Below, piece after piece: positions 8,142 through 16,227 of a stretch of 64,000 nt of DNA. The position numbers and the translations under genes were made by a program. Position 1 is the stretch's first letter, and each line of letters starts with the position of its first letter. The notes under the pieces were generated by a model, which did not search any database, was not told the origin of the DNA, and was given only the letters and a program-made list of their open reading frames with translations. The DNA comes from an uncultured Paracoccaceae bacterium (lineage in GTDB: Bacteria; Pseudomonadota; Alphaproteobacteria; Rhodobacterales; Rhodobacteraceae). The stretch spans positions 310,001 through 374,000 of the forward strand of contig CANMDF010000001.1 in assembly GCA_947496605.1 (NCBI GenBank), given 5' to 3'.

Positions 8142-8155
8142 TGTTATCGCAAACA
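8142..8155. promoter_or_regulatory. LacI-type operator 3 upstream of gap2
   Basis: TGTTATCGCAAACA shares 12 of 14 positions with the consensus and is centred 33 nt from operator 2. It is about 65 nt from the dioxygenase start, so it could also act on that gene. Confidence 0.5.
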
Positions 8156-8219
8156 GTTTTCATGTCTGTCGAATCGAGCGCAGAGTTTGTAGGGTTTTCA
8201 CAAATGAAAGGTCCTCAAA

Positions 8220-9014
8220 ATGCATTCTCTGATCACCCAAGACCATATTGATACCTATCAGCGCGATGGCGTTGTTTTGGTCAAAGGCTTGTTTGCTGAT
8301 TGGGTCGATGCCCTGCGCGATGGGATCGCGACAAATATGGCTGAACCGGGCCCTTATGCGGCTGAGAATTTACATGATGGCGAAGCAGGGCGGTTCTTTG
8401 ATGATTACTGCAATTGGAACCGCATCGCGCCGTTTGAGGATGCGGCCCGCAACTCACCCGCAGCCGAGGTTGCGGCGGATTTGATGGGGTCGCAGACCAC
8501 GCAGTTGTTTCATGATCATGTGTTGGTCAAAGAACCGGGCACATCAAAGCCCACACCGTGGCATCAGGACAGTCCCTATTACTTTGTTGAGGGCGCGCAG
8601 ACGGTGAGTTTCTGGTCGCCGCTTGATCCGGTGCGGGCAGCGTCTTTGCGCTGTGTGAAAGGGTCGCACAAATGGCCACGCGCGGTCCTGCCGACGCGCT
8701 GGTTGTCTGAGACGGATTTTTACCCTGATGATAAGGATTTCATGCCCGTGCCTGACCCGGATGCGGAAGGGATGGAGATCGTGGAATATGAAATGGAGCC
8801 GGGTGACGCCGTTGCTTTCCACTACCGTATTCTGCATGGCGCCCGTGGGAATGACGCAACCGCCCGCCGTCGCGCGTTTTCACTGCGTTTGCTAGGGGAT
8901 GATGCGCGGTATGTGGAGCGACCGGGGCCGACGTCACCGCCGTTTCCGGGGCATGGCATGGTGGCAGGGCAGAAGCTGCGGGAAGATTGGTTTCCGGTGG
9001 TTTACCAGAGATAG
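8220..9014 (+). CDS. phytanoyl-CoA dioxygenase (PhyH) family protein
   Basis: This 264-residue protein belongs to the Fe(II)/2-oxoglutarate-dependent PhyH family. The metal-binding HxD is in TPWHQDSPYYF and the distal His and 2-oxoglutarate Arg are in FHYRILHGARGN...RRAFSLRLLGDD. Length is typical. The substrate cannot be told; bacterial members act on many small metabolites. It is divergent from gap2 and shares its 219-nt operator-rich promoter region. It ends 3 nt before the stop of the convergent DUF4329 gene. Confidence 0.88.
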   Translation: MHSLITQDHIDTYQRDGVVLVKGLFADWVDALRDGIATNMAEPGPYAAENLHDGEAGRFFDDYCNWNRIAPFEDAARNSPAAEVAADLMGSQTTQLFHDHVLVKEPGTSKPTPWHQDSPYYFVEGAQTVSFWSPLDPVRAASLRCVKGSHKWPRAVLPTRWLSETDFYPDDKDFMPVPDPDAEGMEIVEYEMEPGDAVAFHYRILHGARGNDATARRRAFSLRLLGDDARYVERPGPTSPPFPGHGMVAGQKLREDWFPVVYQR

Positions 9015-9017
9015 CTG

Positions 9018-9581
9018 TTACTCAAACCGCTCGCGTAGCTCTTCCAAAGTAAAGCTCTGGGGGATGAAACCTGCATCCTCTGGGTCATCATTCGGATCGG
9101 AAGTGATGCAGGTCGAACTACATAGTTGTCGTGCGATTTGCGCGTCGTAATCGACCAGCCAGACGCGCCCGGATGGTGTGCCGATATAGCCGTCAATCAT
9201 CGCCTCAAAGTCGCCTAAGACATCATCAACCGAAGGTACTTCGTTGTCGTAGCGGTCGGAAAAGCCGCCGTGCGTGTGGAAGGACGCCAATGTGCTATCG
9301 TCGGGGTCCGGCAAATCGCAGAAATCTTCGCCACCACGGATAATGGGTGTTGCCGCCAGCCCGCCATTGTCGGTTTCATAGATATAGCCGCAATATTCGC
9401 GGCTTTCAGATATCGATACCGGCTGCAAGTCATCAAGGATGGTTTTTGCAAAAGTATCAATATCACCTGTCGTCGCAAATGTAGGGGCATCGGTGAACTG
9501 CTCAGAGGTTTCCTCTGAACAGCTGACCAGTGCCACAAGGCCGATTGCGGCCACGACGGTGCCGATTTTGAGATATGTCAT
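9018..9581 (-). CDS. DUF4329-domain lipoprotein
   Basis: The product has 187 residues from the preferred start. A signal peptide with a lipobox (ALVSC) predicts an outer-surface or periplasmic lipoprotein. The rest matches DUF4329: ESREYCGYIYETDNGG, then ASFHTHGGFSD, PSVDDVLGDF and a C-terminal GRVWLVDYD with several cysteines. The HTH motif recalls JAB-type peptidase folds, but activity is unproven. An ATG at 9596 is only 3 nt after the transketolase stop; the ATG at 9581 has AAGG at the right distance and is preferred. It is probably translated from the tkt transcript. Confidence 0.82.
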   Translation of the reverse strand: MTYLKIGTVVAAIGLVALVSCSEETSEQFTDAPTFATTGDIDTFAKTILDDLQPVSISESREYCGYIYETDNGGLAATPIIRGGEDFCDLPDPDDSTLASFHTHGGFSDRYDNEVPSVDDVLGDFEAMIDGYIGTPSGRVWLVDYDAQIARQLCSSTCITSDPNDDPEDAGFIPQSFTLEELRERFE

Positions 9582-9599
9582 CGTCGTGGCCTTCATGTC

Positions 9600-11618
9600 T
9601 TACTTGATCAGGGATTTGACTTTGTCAGCGGTGTCCTGTGCCGTGATCCCGAACTCTTTGTAGAGCCGATCCGCAGGGGCCGACGCGCCAAAGCCGTGCA
9701 TGCCGATAAAGCCGGATTTTTCACGCTTGCCGCGCTCACCGAACAACCAGCGGTCCCAACCAAAGCGGATACCCGCCTCAATCGCCACCCGCACAGGGCC
9801 GCCGGGCAAGACGCGCTTGCGGTAGCTTTCTTCCTGCTCTTCGAACAATTCCCAGCATGGCATGGACACAACGCGTGTGCCGATCCCTTCGGCTTGTAGC
9901 AATTCGCGGGCTTCCATTGCGATGCTGACTTCGGAACCGGTGGCCATCAAGATTGCCTGACGTTTACCTTCCGCGTCTGCCAGGACATAGCCGCCATGGG
10001 CCACCATATTCTTGTTTTTATGCTCTGTCCGCACCGTGGGCAGCACTTGACGGGTCAGTGCCAGCACACTGGGTGTTTTCTGCGATGTCAGTGCGATTTC
10101 CCATGCCTCGGCTGTTTCAACCGTATCTGCAGGGCGGAAGACGTTCATGTTTGGTGTCGCCCGCAGCATTGCCAAGTGTTCGACAGGTTGGTGTGTCGGG
10201 CCATCTTCGCCAAGGCCGATACTGTCGTGGGTCATCACGTAGGTCGTGGGTACACCCATCAGTGCAGACAGACGCATCGCACCGCGAGCGTAGTCGGTGA
10301 AACACATAAACGTACCGCCGTAGGCGCGAGCGCCGCCGTGCAGCGCCATGCCGTTCATCGCCGATGCCATGCCATGTTCGCGGACACCGTAATAGATGTA
10401 GCGGCCTTTGCGCGTGTCTGGGTGGAACGTGCCCATATCCTTGGTCAACGTGTTGTTTGAGCCTGTTAGGTCAGCAGAACCGCCGATGGTTTCCTGCATG
10501 ATCGGGTTGATCACCTCAAGTGTCATCTCAGACGATTTGCGCGTGGCCACCTTGGGCGCACCTTCGCTGATTTGCTTTTTCAACGCACGGATGGTGGCGG
10601 ACAAACGCTTGGGCGGGTCGCCTGCATAGATGCGCTTGAATTCGGCCTGTTTGCTGGCTGAAAGCGTGTTGAAACGGTCATGCCATTCTTTGTGCGCGGC
10701 AGCGCCACGTGCGCCGATGGCAGCCCATTGTTCCAGACATTCGGCTGAGACCTCAAAGTCACCAAGCGGTGCTCCGTAGGCTTCTTTGGCGGCTTTCAGC
10801 TGCTCTGCATCGGTCAAAGCGCCGTGGCCTTTGGATGTGTCTTGTGCGGCGTGACCCAACGCAATGTGGGTTTTGCAGGCAATCATCGATGGCTTGCCTG
10901 CTTTCTTGGCGGCTGTGATCGCGGCATCGATGGCCTCTGGATCGTGACCGTCAATTTCCTGCACATGCCAGCCGGATGCTTTAAAGCGCATCGGCTGATC
11001 TGTGATGTCGGCAATATCGACCGTGCCGTCGATGGTGATGTTGTTGTTGTCCCAGAACACGATCAGGTTGGACAGTTTTTGCATACCAGCAAGGGCGATG
11101 GCCTCTTGGCTGACACCCTCCATCAGGCAACCGTCGCCGGCCATCACATAGGTGTGGTGATCAACGATCTTTTTGCCCCATGTGGCGCGCTGGATTTCTT
11201 CGGCGATGGCGAAACCAACAGAGTTTGCGATGCCTTGGCCCAAAGGACCTGTTGTCGTCTCAATGCCGCGGGCATGGCCGAACTCTGGGTGGCCCGCCGT
11301 GCGTGCACCCCATTGGCGGAAATTCTTGATCTGCTCAAGCGGCATATCTTCATAGCCGGTGAGGTACATCAGGGAATAAAGCAGCATAGAGCCGTGGCCT
11401 GCCGATAGAATGAAACGGTCACGGTCCGCCCAATCAGGTGCCTTGGGATCAAACTTGAGGTGCTTTTCAAACAGGACCGTAGCGACGTCGGCCATGCCCA
11501 TGGGCATACCAGAGTGGCCAGAGTTGGCCGCGGCAACCGCATCCAATGTCAAAGTGCGGATGGCTGTCGCTTTCATCCAGTGGTCAGGGTGGGCGGTGCG
11601 CAGGGCTGCAATATCCAA
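9600..11618 (-). CDS. tkt: transketolase
   Basis: This 672-residue thiamine-diphosphate enzyme moves two-carbon units in the non-oxidative pentose phosphate pathway. Visible features are the N-terminal [24 protein letters not shown], the ThDP motif [13 protein letters not shown]...[10 protein letters not shown], the pyrimidine-domain [20 protein letters not shown] and [20 protein letters not shown]. Length is normal. It stands apart from the two gap genes but in the same carbon-metabolism stretch. The DUF4329 lipoprotein gene follows almost without a gap. No copy of the gap/eno operator was found in its upstream region. Confidence 0.97.
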   Translation of the reverse strand: MDIAALRTAHPDHWMKATAIRTLTLDAVAAANSGHSGMPMGMADVATVLFEKHLKFDPKAPDWADRDRFILSAGHGSMLLYSLMYLTGYEDMPLEQIKNFRQWGARTAGHPEFGHARGIETTTGPLGQGIANSVGFAIAEEIQRATWGKKIVDHHTYVMAGDGCLMEGVSQEAIALAGMQKLSNLIVFWDNNNITIDGTVDIADITDQPMRFKASGWHVQEIDGHDPEAIDAAITAAKKAGKPSMIACKTHIALGHAAQDTSKGHGALTDAEQLKAAKEAYGAPLGDFEVSAECLEQWAAIGARGAAAHKEWHDRFNTLSASKQAEFKRIYAGDPPKRLSATIRALKKQISEGAPKVATRKSSEMTLEVINPIMQETIGGSADLTGSNNTLTKDMGTFHPDTRKGRYIYYGVREHGMASAMNGMALHGGARAYGGTFMCFTDYARGAMRLSALMGVPTTYVMTHDSIGLGEDGPTHQPVEHLAMLRATPNMNVFRPADTVETAEAWEIALTSQKTPSVLALTRQVLPTVRTEHKNKNMVAHGGYVLADAEGKRQAILMATGSEVSIAMEARELLQAEGIGTRVVSMPCWELFEEQEESYRKRVLPGGPVRVAIEAGIRFGWDRWLFGERGKREKSGFIGMHGFGASAPADRLYKEFGITAQDTADKVKSLIK

Positions 11619-11880
11619 AGTGTTCAGGTCCTATTTACGAAAGGTGAAAGACAAGCTTGGCAGCGTCATATCAGGCAGGCCCCCAAGATCAAGCGTGACG
11701 GCTAAGTTACTCATATTCTTGGGACGCGGTGGTTTGCGAGCGCGGGTCCGATGGCATACGCTGTGAGGTAAGAGGCACGATTCGCGATGTCACGGGGCCC
11801 AAGATGGTCGAAAAATACGGATGTCGCGTAAGAGAAATGGTGGTGATGGGCGAACCCCTTTACCACGAAAGGACGGGCGT

Positions 11881-12351
11881 ATGAGTGATATCAGCATATT
11901 AGAAAGCCGGATCACGGCGGCTTTGGACAGGATCCGGCAAGGGTTAGATGTGCCCACTGGGCAAACCGCAGCTGACCCCGCGTTGCAAGCGGCCCTTGAG
12001 GTAGAACGTGCGCAAAACGCTGAATTGATAGAACGCGTGCGCGTGTTAAAAGACCGTCAGGACACCCAAGTGGCTCATTTAACAGCGCGGGCGGAAAGCC
12101 AGAGCAAACAACTGATGCAACTGGATGCGGAGCTTCAGCAACTGCGAGCATCAAACGTGCAGTTGCGTGATATGAATACCAAGTTGCGTGACGCCGTAAC
12201 GACCGGGCTAGCGCCTGAGTTGCTTGACGCGGCAGTCACCGCAGAAATTGAAGCGCTGAGCGCACAACGCACGGCTGACGCCGCCGAGGTCGATGCCATC
12301 CTGGCCGAGCTGACACCATTGATCGAGGAGACACCCCATGCCGCAGGTTGA
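11881..12351 (+). CDS. coiled-coil protein upstream of zapA
   Basis: This 156-residue hydrophilic protein starts MSDISILESRITAALDRI and holds a heptad-rich helix from about residue 40 to 110 (VERAQNAELIERVRVL, MQLDAELQQLRASN). There is no signal peptide or membrane segment. The ATG at 11881 is chosen for its GAAAGGAC ribosome site; the frame opens 20 codons earlier. Its stop overlaps the zapA start by 14 nt, so the two are translationally coupled. The position suggests a role with ZapA at the division septum, but the family is not characterised to my knowledge. Confidence 0.75.
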   Translation: MSDISILESRITAALDRIRQGLDVPTGQTAADPALQAALEVERAQNAELIERVRVLKDRQDTQVAHLTARAESQSKQLMQLDAELQQLRASNVQLRDMNTKLRDAVTTGLAPELLDAAVTAEIEALSAQRTADAAEVDAILAELTPLIEETPHAAG

Positions 12352-12712
12352 GATTGCGATTGGTGGACGGACGTTTGAAGTGGCGTGTCAGGAAGGTGAA
12401 GAGAATTTTCTGCATTCAGCGGCTGCTATGCTTGATACGGAGGCGTCACATATCGCGGAACAGGTTGGCCGCATGCCAGAGGCGCGGATGTTGCTAATGG
12501 CGGGTTTGATGCTCGCAGATAAGACCGCAAGTCTGGGTGACAAGGTACGTGAACTTGAGGCCGAGGCAGCGAAGCTGCGCGGCGATCTTGAAACAATTCA
12601 AGCCCACCCGGCACGTGTGGAAGTCCCTGTCGTGCCTACGGCTATCACAGATGCTTTGGCTGAGATTGCTGCAAGGGCCGAAGCCCTCGCTGAGCAGGTC
12701 GAAGCGCGTTAA
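12338..12712 (+). CDS. zapA: cell division protein ZapA
   Basis: This 124-residue ZapA-family protein has a globular N-terminus (VEIAIGGRTFEVACQEGEENFLHSAAAMLD) and a C-terminal coiled coil, as expected for the FtsZ-ring bundling factor. MLLMAGLMLADKTASL is typical. It overlaps the coiled-coil gene upstream by 14 nt and is followed by a hairpin between convergent genes. Confidence 0.88.
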   Translation: MPQVEIAIGGRTFEVACQEGEENFLHSAAAMLDTEASHIAEQVGRMPEARMLLMAGLMLADKTASLGDKVRELEAEAAKLRGDLETIQAHPARVEVPVVPTAITDALAEIAARAEALAEQVEAR

Positions 12713-12719
12713 AGCGAAA

Positions 12720-12738
12720 GGCGGGCAGGGTGCCCGCC
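12720..12738. terminator. hairpin between zapA and grxD
   Basis: GGCGGGCA and TGCCCGCC form an 8-bp GC-rich stem with a GGG loop in the gap between the two convergent stop codons. There is no clear T-run, so it may work with other factors or as a barrier on both strands. Confidence 0.55.
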
Positions 12739-12745
12739 ACTAAGC

Positions 12746-13105
12746 CTAGGCGTTTGCTTCGCGGATTTTGTCTGCGGCGTCTTGGTCGAATGTTACACCG
12801 TTTTCAGCGAAGAGGGTGTCCAGTTCGCCGGACAGCGTCATCTCTGTGATGATGTCGCAGCCACCGACGAATTCGCCTTTGACGTAGAGCTGAGGGACTG
12901 TTGGCCAGTCAGAGTAATCCTTGATCCCCTGACGCATGGCATCATCAGCCAGCACGTTCACGTCGTTAAACTCAACGCCCATGAAGTTGAGCACGCCAGC
13001 GACACGGGATGAGAACCCGCACTGCGGCATGCTTTTGGTGCCTTTCATGAAAAGGACGACGTCATTGGTGGTGACGGTTTCTTTGATTTGATCTTCGGTT
13101 GTCAT
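12746..13105 (-). CDS. grxD: monothiol glutaredoxin, Grx4 family
   Basis: This 119-residue monothiol glutaredoxin has its active site in MKGTKSMPQCGFS (CGFS at residues 29-32). WPTVPQLYVKGEFVGGCDI is the glutathione-binding part. Proteins of this type hold a 2Fe-2S cluster together with BolA and deliver or sense iron-sulfur clusters. The bolA gene lies two genes upstream on the same strand, with a small membrane-protein gene between them. Confidence 0.95.
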   Translation of the reverse strand: MTTEDQIKETVTTNDVVLFMKGTKSMPQCGFSSRVAGVLNFMGVEFNDVNVLADDAMRQGIKDYSDWPTVPQLYVKGEFVGGCDIITEMTLSGELDTLFAENGVTFDQDAADKIREANA

Positions 13106-13113
13106 TGTTTTTC

Positions 13114-13383
13114 CTATTTTCCGAGGGAACCACGAAATCTATTCACTGAGCGAGATCTGCTCTTTGAGTTCTTCCGAGTGAGTTCGCGATTTTTTGCTTC
13201 GACCTTCGAGACAAGGTCCATGTCAGTCTCCTCCATGCCAAGCTCAACTCCGCGTTTGTTGGTTGGGGCCCATTCCTTGTTTGGGTCATGACGTTCAAGA
13301 CGCTTCTTAGGCAATATTACCATTATGAATACAACGACTGCCCCAATTACGCCGATAGCGACGTAAAGGAACAACTCAAGCAT
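13114..13383 (-). CDS. 89-residue single-pass membrane protein between bolA and grxD
   Basis: The first 25 residues (MLELFLYVAIGVIGAVVVFI) form one transmembrane helix. A charged region follows, and the C-terminus is very basic and serine-rich (RKNSKSRSRSVNRFRG). The start touches the bolA stop and the end is 8 nt from the grxD start, so all three genes are probably one transcript. I do not recognise a family. The coding frame is intact and tightly packed, which supports a real gene. A membrane link to the BolA-Grx system is only a guess from position. Confidence 0.65.
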   Translation of the reverse strand: MLELFLYVAIGVIGAVVVFIMVILPKKRLERHDPNKEWAPTNKRGVELGMEETDMDLVSKVEAKNRELTRKNSKSRSRSVNRFRGSLGK

Positions 13384-13619
13384 TATTCAGGTGCCTTAGT
13401 TGTTAACGCAAGCGCATGTAATTCACCGTTGTTTCCGTCCATCTTGCCTTTCAACGCTGCGTAAACCGCGCGTTGTTGTTGCACGCGGTTCTTGCCCCGA
13501 AAGCTCTCGTCGATCACCTCGGCTGCGAAATGTGCACCGTCATCGCCTTGGACGTTGATCGTAGCGTCAGGGAAGCTGTCGCGCAAAAGGGTTTCAATGG
13601 CGTGGGCTGTGATAGGCAT
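13383..13619 (-). CDS. BolA family protein
   Basis: This 78-residue protein has the BolA fold signature: an N-terminal helix ETLLRDSFPDATINVQGDDG, then HFAAEVIDESFRGKNRVQQQRAVYAAL and a C-terminal LHALALTTKAPE. The short length and the lack of an N-terminal extension point to the IbaG/BolA2 type. It should pair with the CGFS glutaredoxin encoded two genes downstream. Confidence 0.92.
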   Translation of the reverse strand: MPITAHAIETLLRDSFPDATINVQGDDGAHFAAEVIDESFRGKNRVQQQRAVYAALKGKMDGNNGELHALALTTKAPE

Positions 13620-13683
13620 GCGGGTTCCTCTGGCTGGCGCTTTTGCTTAAGTTAGGGTCCGTGCCGCCGGTGGACAAGTGGGG

Positions 13684-13719
13684 ATGCCTCCGGCGGGAGT
13701 TTTTAAGGCAAGATGATAT
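13684..13719 (-). repeat. intergenic CCTCCGGCGGAGG repeat, copy R1
   Basis: This copy starts immediately after the purL stop (minus strand). Read on the plus strand it holds GCCTCCGGCGGGAGTTTTT, a 5-bp stem with a GGC loop and a T-run. Copies R2-R4 lie at 15960, 34969 and 46146. Confidence 0.7.
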
Positions 13720-15879
13720 TCAAGCGACGGCAGCTTCAAAGGCAGAACGGAAGGTTTGGCTGAGCTCTGACAATGGCGCGCTTTGGCTGCCGAAGGTGAT
13801 GTGGTCGCCGCCAACTTTGCCGACTGTGGCCAGTGTTACGCCCGCTTGATTGGCCGCGATCATCAGTGCTTCGGCTTGGTCGAAGTTACACGCGATCAAA
13901 TAGCGGGCCTGATCTTCGCCGAAGAGTGTTGGCGTGTCTTCCGCATCGAGTGTGATGCCGATGTTGGCTGTTTCCGCCATCTCGAACGCAGCAAGTGCGA
14001 GGCCGCCGTCGCTGAGATCGGTGCAGGCTTTGATGTAGGCGTGGTTGGCGCGGATGAAGTCGCCGTTGGCTTTTTCTGCGGCCAGATTAACGGATGGTGC
14101 GTCGCCCTCGGCGCGGTCATAGACTTCGGCCAGCAGGGCGGATTGCCCGAGGTGACCTGACGTTTCGCCCAAAAGCAGCAGTAGGTGCCCTTCGCGGACC
14201 TCGCCTGTGATCATGTGATCAGGGTGATTGATGATGCCCACCGCACCGATGGTGGGCGTGGGCAAGATGCCTGTGCCGTCGGTTTCATTATAGAGTGAGA
14301 CGTTGCCTGAGACGATCGGCATATCCAGTGCTTTGACCGCTTCGCCGATCCCTTGGATCGCACCTACGAATTGCCCCATGATACGTGGCTTTTCGGGGTT
14401 GCCGAAGTTCATGTTGTCAGTTGTCGCCAGTGGTGTGGCGCCGACGGAGGTGAGGTTGCGGTAAGCCTCGGCCACCGCTTGTTTGCCGCCTTCAACAGGG
14501 TTGGCTTTGACGTAACGGGGAGTCACGTCGCTGGTGAACGCAAGGGATTTGTCGGTGCCGTGCACGCGGACGATGCCGGAGCCAGCACCCGGTGTGCGGG
14601 CCGTGTCGCCCATGACCTGTTGGTCGTATTGTTCATAAACCCATTGCTTGCCCGCGTAGTTGGGGCTGGTGATCAGGGCGCGCAACCCATCGATGGGGTG
14701 CACGCCTGCGATGTCGCCCAGGGGTTCGGCCGCTGGCGTTGGTTCCCATGGGCGGTCGTATTCGGGGGCAGAGCCGGAAAGGGTGGCGAGTGGCAGGTCA
14801 GCCATGACCTCACCGTTGTGTTCCACAAGAAAACGGTCTTCGGCGATGGTTTCGCCAACGATAGCGAAGTCGAGGTCCCATTTCTCAAAGACGGCGCGTG
14901 CTTCTGCCTCAAGTTCGGGTTTAAGGACCATAAGCATGCGTTCCTGGGACTCAGAGAGCATCATCTCGTAAGCGGTCATATTGTCTTCGCGCTGGGGCAC
15001 AGCGTTGAGGTTCAGTTTGACACCAAGCCCGCCTTTATCGCCCATTTCCACGGCCGAACAGGTGAGGCCCGCGGCCCCCATGTCTTGGATGGAGATGACC
15101 GCACCTGTGGCCATCAGTTCCAGTGTGGCTTCCATCAGGCGTTTTTCAGTGAAGGGGTCGCCAACCTGCACCGTGGGCCGCTTTTCCTCAATCGTGTCGT
15201 CAAATTCAGCCGAGGCCATTGTTGCCCCACCCACACCGTCACGGCCAGTTTTGGCACCAAGATAGACGACGGGCATGCCGATGCCGGAAGCCGCAGAGTA
15301 GAAGATCTTGTCGGCGTCTGCGAGACCTGCTGCAAAGGCGTTGACAAGGCAGTTGCCATTGTAGGCAGGATCAAAGCGGACTTCGCCACCCACTGTCGGC
15401 ACGCCAAAGCAGTTGCCGTAACCGCCGACGCCTGCGACGACGCCGTTCACAAGTTGGCGGGTTTTGGGGTGTGAGGGTTCGCCGAAGCTGAGCGAGTTCA
15501 TGGCCGCAATCGGGCGTGCGCCCATTGTGAAGACATCTCGGAGGATACCACCGACGCCAGTTGCGGCCCCTTGATAGGGTTCAATATAGCTGGGGTGGTT
15601 GTGGCTTTCCATTTTGAAGACCACAGCCTGGCCGTCGCCAATGTCGACCACGCCTGCGTTTTCGCCGGGGCCGCAGATCACTTGGGGACCTTCGGTGGGT
15701 AAGGTGCGCAGCCATTTTTTGGAGGATTTGTAAGAACAGTGTTCGTTCCACATTGCCGAAAAGATACCCAGTTCGGTGAAGCTGGGGGTGCGTCCGATGA
15801 TCTCTAGGATGCGCGCGTATTCGTCGGGCGATAGCCCGTGGGCTGCGATCAGGTCTTCGGTGATGGCTGGCTCTTGCAT
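13720..15879 (-). CDS. purL: phosphoribosylformylglycinamidine synthase subunit PurL
   Basis: This 719-residue ATP-dependent enzyme makes formylglycinamidine ribonucleotide with PurQ and PurS in purine synthesis. The length is that of the small, PurS-dependent form. Features are the N-terminal [38 protein letters not shown], the metal-binding [23 protein letters not shown] and the second half [14 protein letters not shown]. It stands alone here, without purQ or purS. One copy of the intergenic repeat lies on each side of the gene. Confidence 0.97.
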   Translation of the reverse strand: MQEPAITEDLIAAHGLSPDEYARILEIIGRTPSFTELGIFSAMWNEHCSYKSSKKWLRTLPTEGPQVICGPGENAGVVDIGDGQAVVFKMESHNHPSYIEPYQGAATGVGGILRDVFTMGARPIAAMNSLSFGEPSHPKTRQLVNGVVAGVGGYGNCFGVPTVGGEVRFDPAYNGNCLVNAFAAGLADADKIFYSAASGIGMPVVYLGAKTGRDGVGGATMASAEFDDTIEEKRPTVQVGDPFTEKRLMEATLELMATGAVISIQDMGAAGLTCSAVEMGDKGGLGVKLNLNAVPQREDNMTAYEMMLSESQERMLMVLKPELEAEARAVFEKWDLDFAIVGETIAEDRFLVEHNGEVMADLPLATLSGSAPEYDRPWEPTPAAEPLGDIAGVHPIDGLRALITSPNYAGKQWVYEQYDQQVMGDTARTPGAGSGIVRVHGTDKSLAFTSDVTPRYVKANPVEGGKQAVAEAYRNLTSVGATPLATTDNMNFGNPEKPRIMGQFVGAIQGIGEAVKALDMPIVSGNVSLYNETDGTGILPTPTIGAVGIINHPDHMITGEVREGHLLLLLGETSGHLGQSALLAEVYDRAEGDAPSVNLAAEKANGDFIRANHAYIKACTDLSDGGLALAAFEMAETANIGITLDAEDTPTLFGEDQARYLIACNFDQAEALMIAANQAGVTLATVGKVGGDHITFGSQSAPLSELSQTFRSAFEAAVA

Positions 15880-15959
15880 CTTGGTCCCCCGCTGCGAGTC
15901 GCGCGTGTTTTACGGGGTTGTGTGCTAGAGGGAAAGGGAGGTGTTCGATTGCATGCGTA

Positions 15960-15996
15960 GATGCCTCCGGCGGAAGTTTGAAGAGACATAGAAAGA
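15960..15996 (-). repeat. intergenic repeat, copy R2
   Basis: The first 35 bases are identical to copy R3 at 34969. Core: GCCTCCGGCGGAAGTTTGAA. It lies upstream of purL and downstream of the sRNA terminator, unlike the other copies, which start right after a protein-gene stop. Confidence 0.7.
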
Positions 15997-16022
15997 TGTC
16001 GTCAACGCCATGCGCTCTGGGC

Positions 16023-16050
16023 AAAAAAAATGCCGGGCGCGAGGCCCGGC
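16023..16050 (-). terminator. strong rho-independent terminator of the candidate sRNA
   Basis: GCCGGGC (16032-16038), loop GCGAG and GCCCGGC (16044-16050); the minus strand then reads eight Ts. It is too far from the lysR stop (about 180 nt) to be its nearest terminator, since another hairpin lies between. Confidence 0.85.
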
Positions 16051-16102
16051 GTAGTCCAACAGGGAGGTGAAAGTGATGAGCGTTTGAGCATCATCGCCTT
16101 CG
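16023..16102 (-). ncRNA. candidate small RNA with anti-Shine-Dalgarno motif
   Basis: On the minus strand a promoter-like pair, TTGATT and TATCTG with a 17-nt spacer (16137-16109), would start an RNA near 16102. It would fold a first stem, GATGA...TCATC (16095-16075), then show an open CACCTCCCT (reverse of AGGGAGGTG at 16061-16069), and end in a terminator with a 7-bp GCCGGGC/GCCCGGC stem and eight Ts. Anti-SD segments of this kind are typical of several alphaproteobacterial trans-acting sRNAs. The frame holds no convincing protein. Start site and function are inferred. Confidence 0.5.
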
Positions 16103-16167
16103 AGAGTTCAGATAGGGCGCGTTTTTTGACCAATCAAGAAAAAACAGGGTAGAAAAAGCGCAAAGCC

Positions 16168-16188
16168 GCTATGCTTTTGGTGCATAGC
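16168..16188 (-). terminator. hairpin after the lysR gene
   Basis: GCTATGC and GCATAGC form a perfect 7-bp stem with a 7-nt loop, 40 nt past the lysR stop. The minus strand continues GGCTTTGCGCTTTTT, so termination here is plausible. Confidence 0.6.
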
Positions 16189-16227
16189 TAGGCCCACTGA
16201 CGTCGTTTCTTTAATGAATTCCGTGTG

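Noticed and set aside
14353..15474. 373-residue open frame on the plus strand
   Set aside because: It lies wholly inside purL on the other strand, has no family features, and its composition mirrors the codon bias of purL.
16064..16084. Plus-strand mini frame ATG AGC GTT TGA behind GGGAGGTGA
   Set aside because: Only three codons; the same bases make better sense as the anti-SD segment and stem-loop of the minus-strand sRNA.
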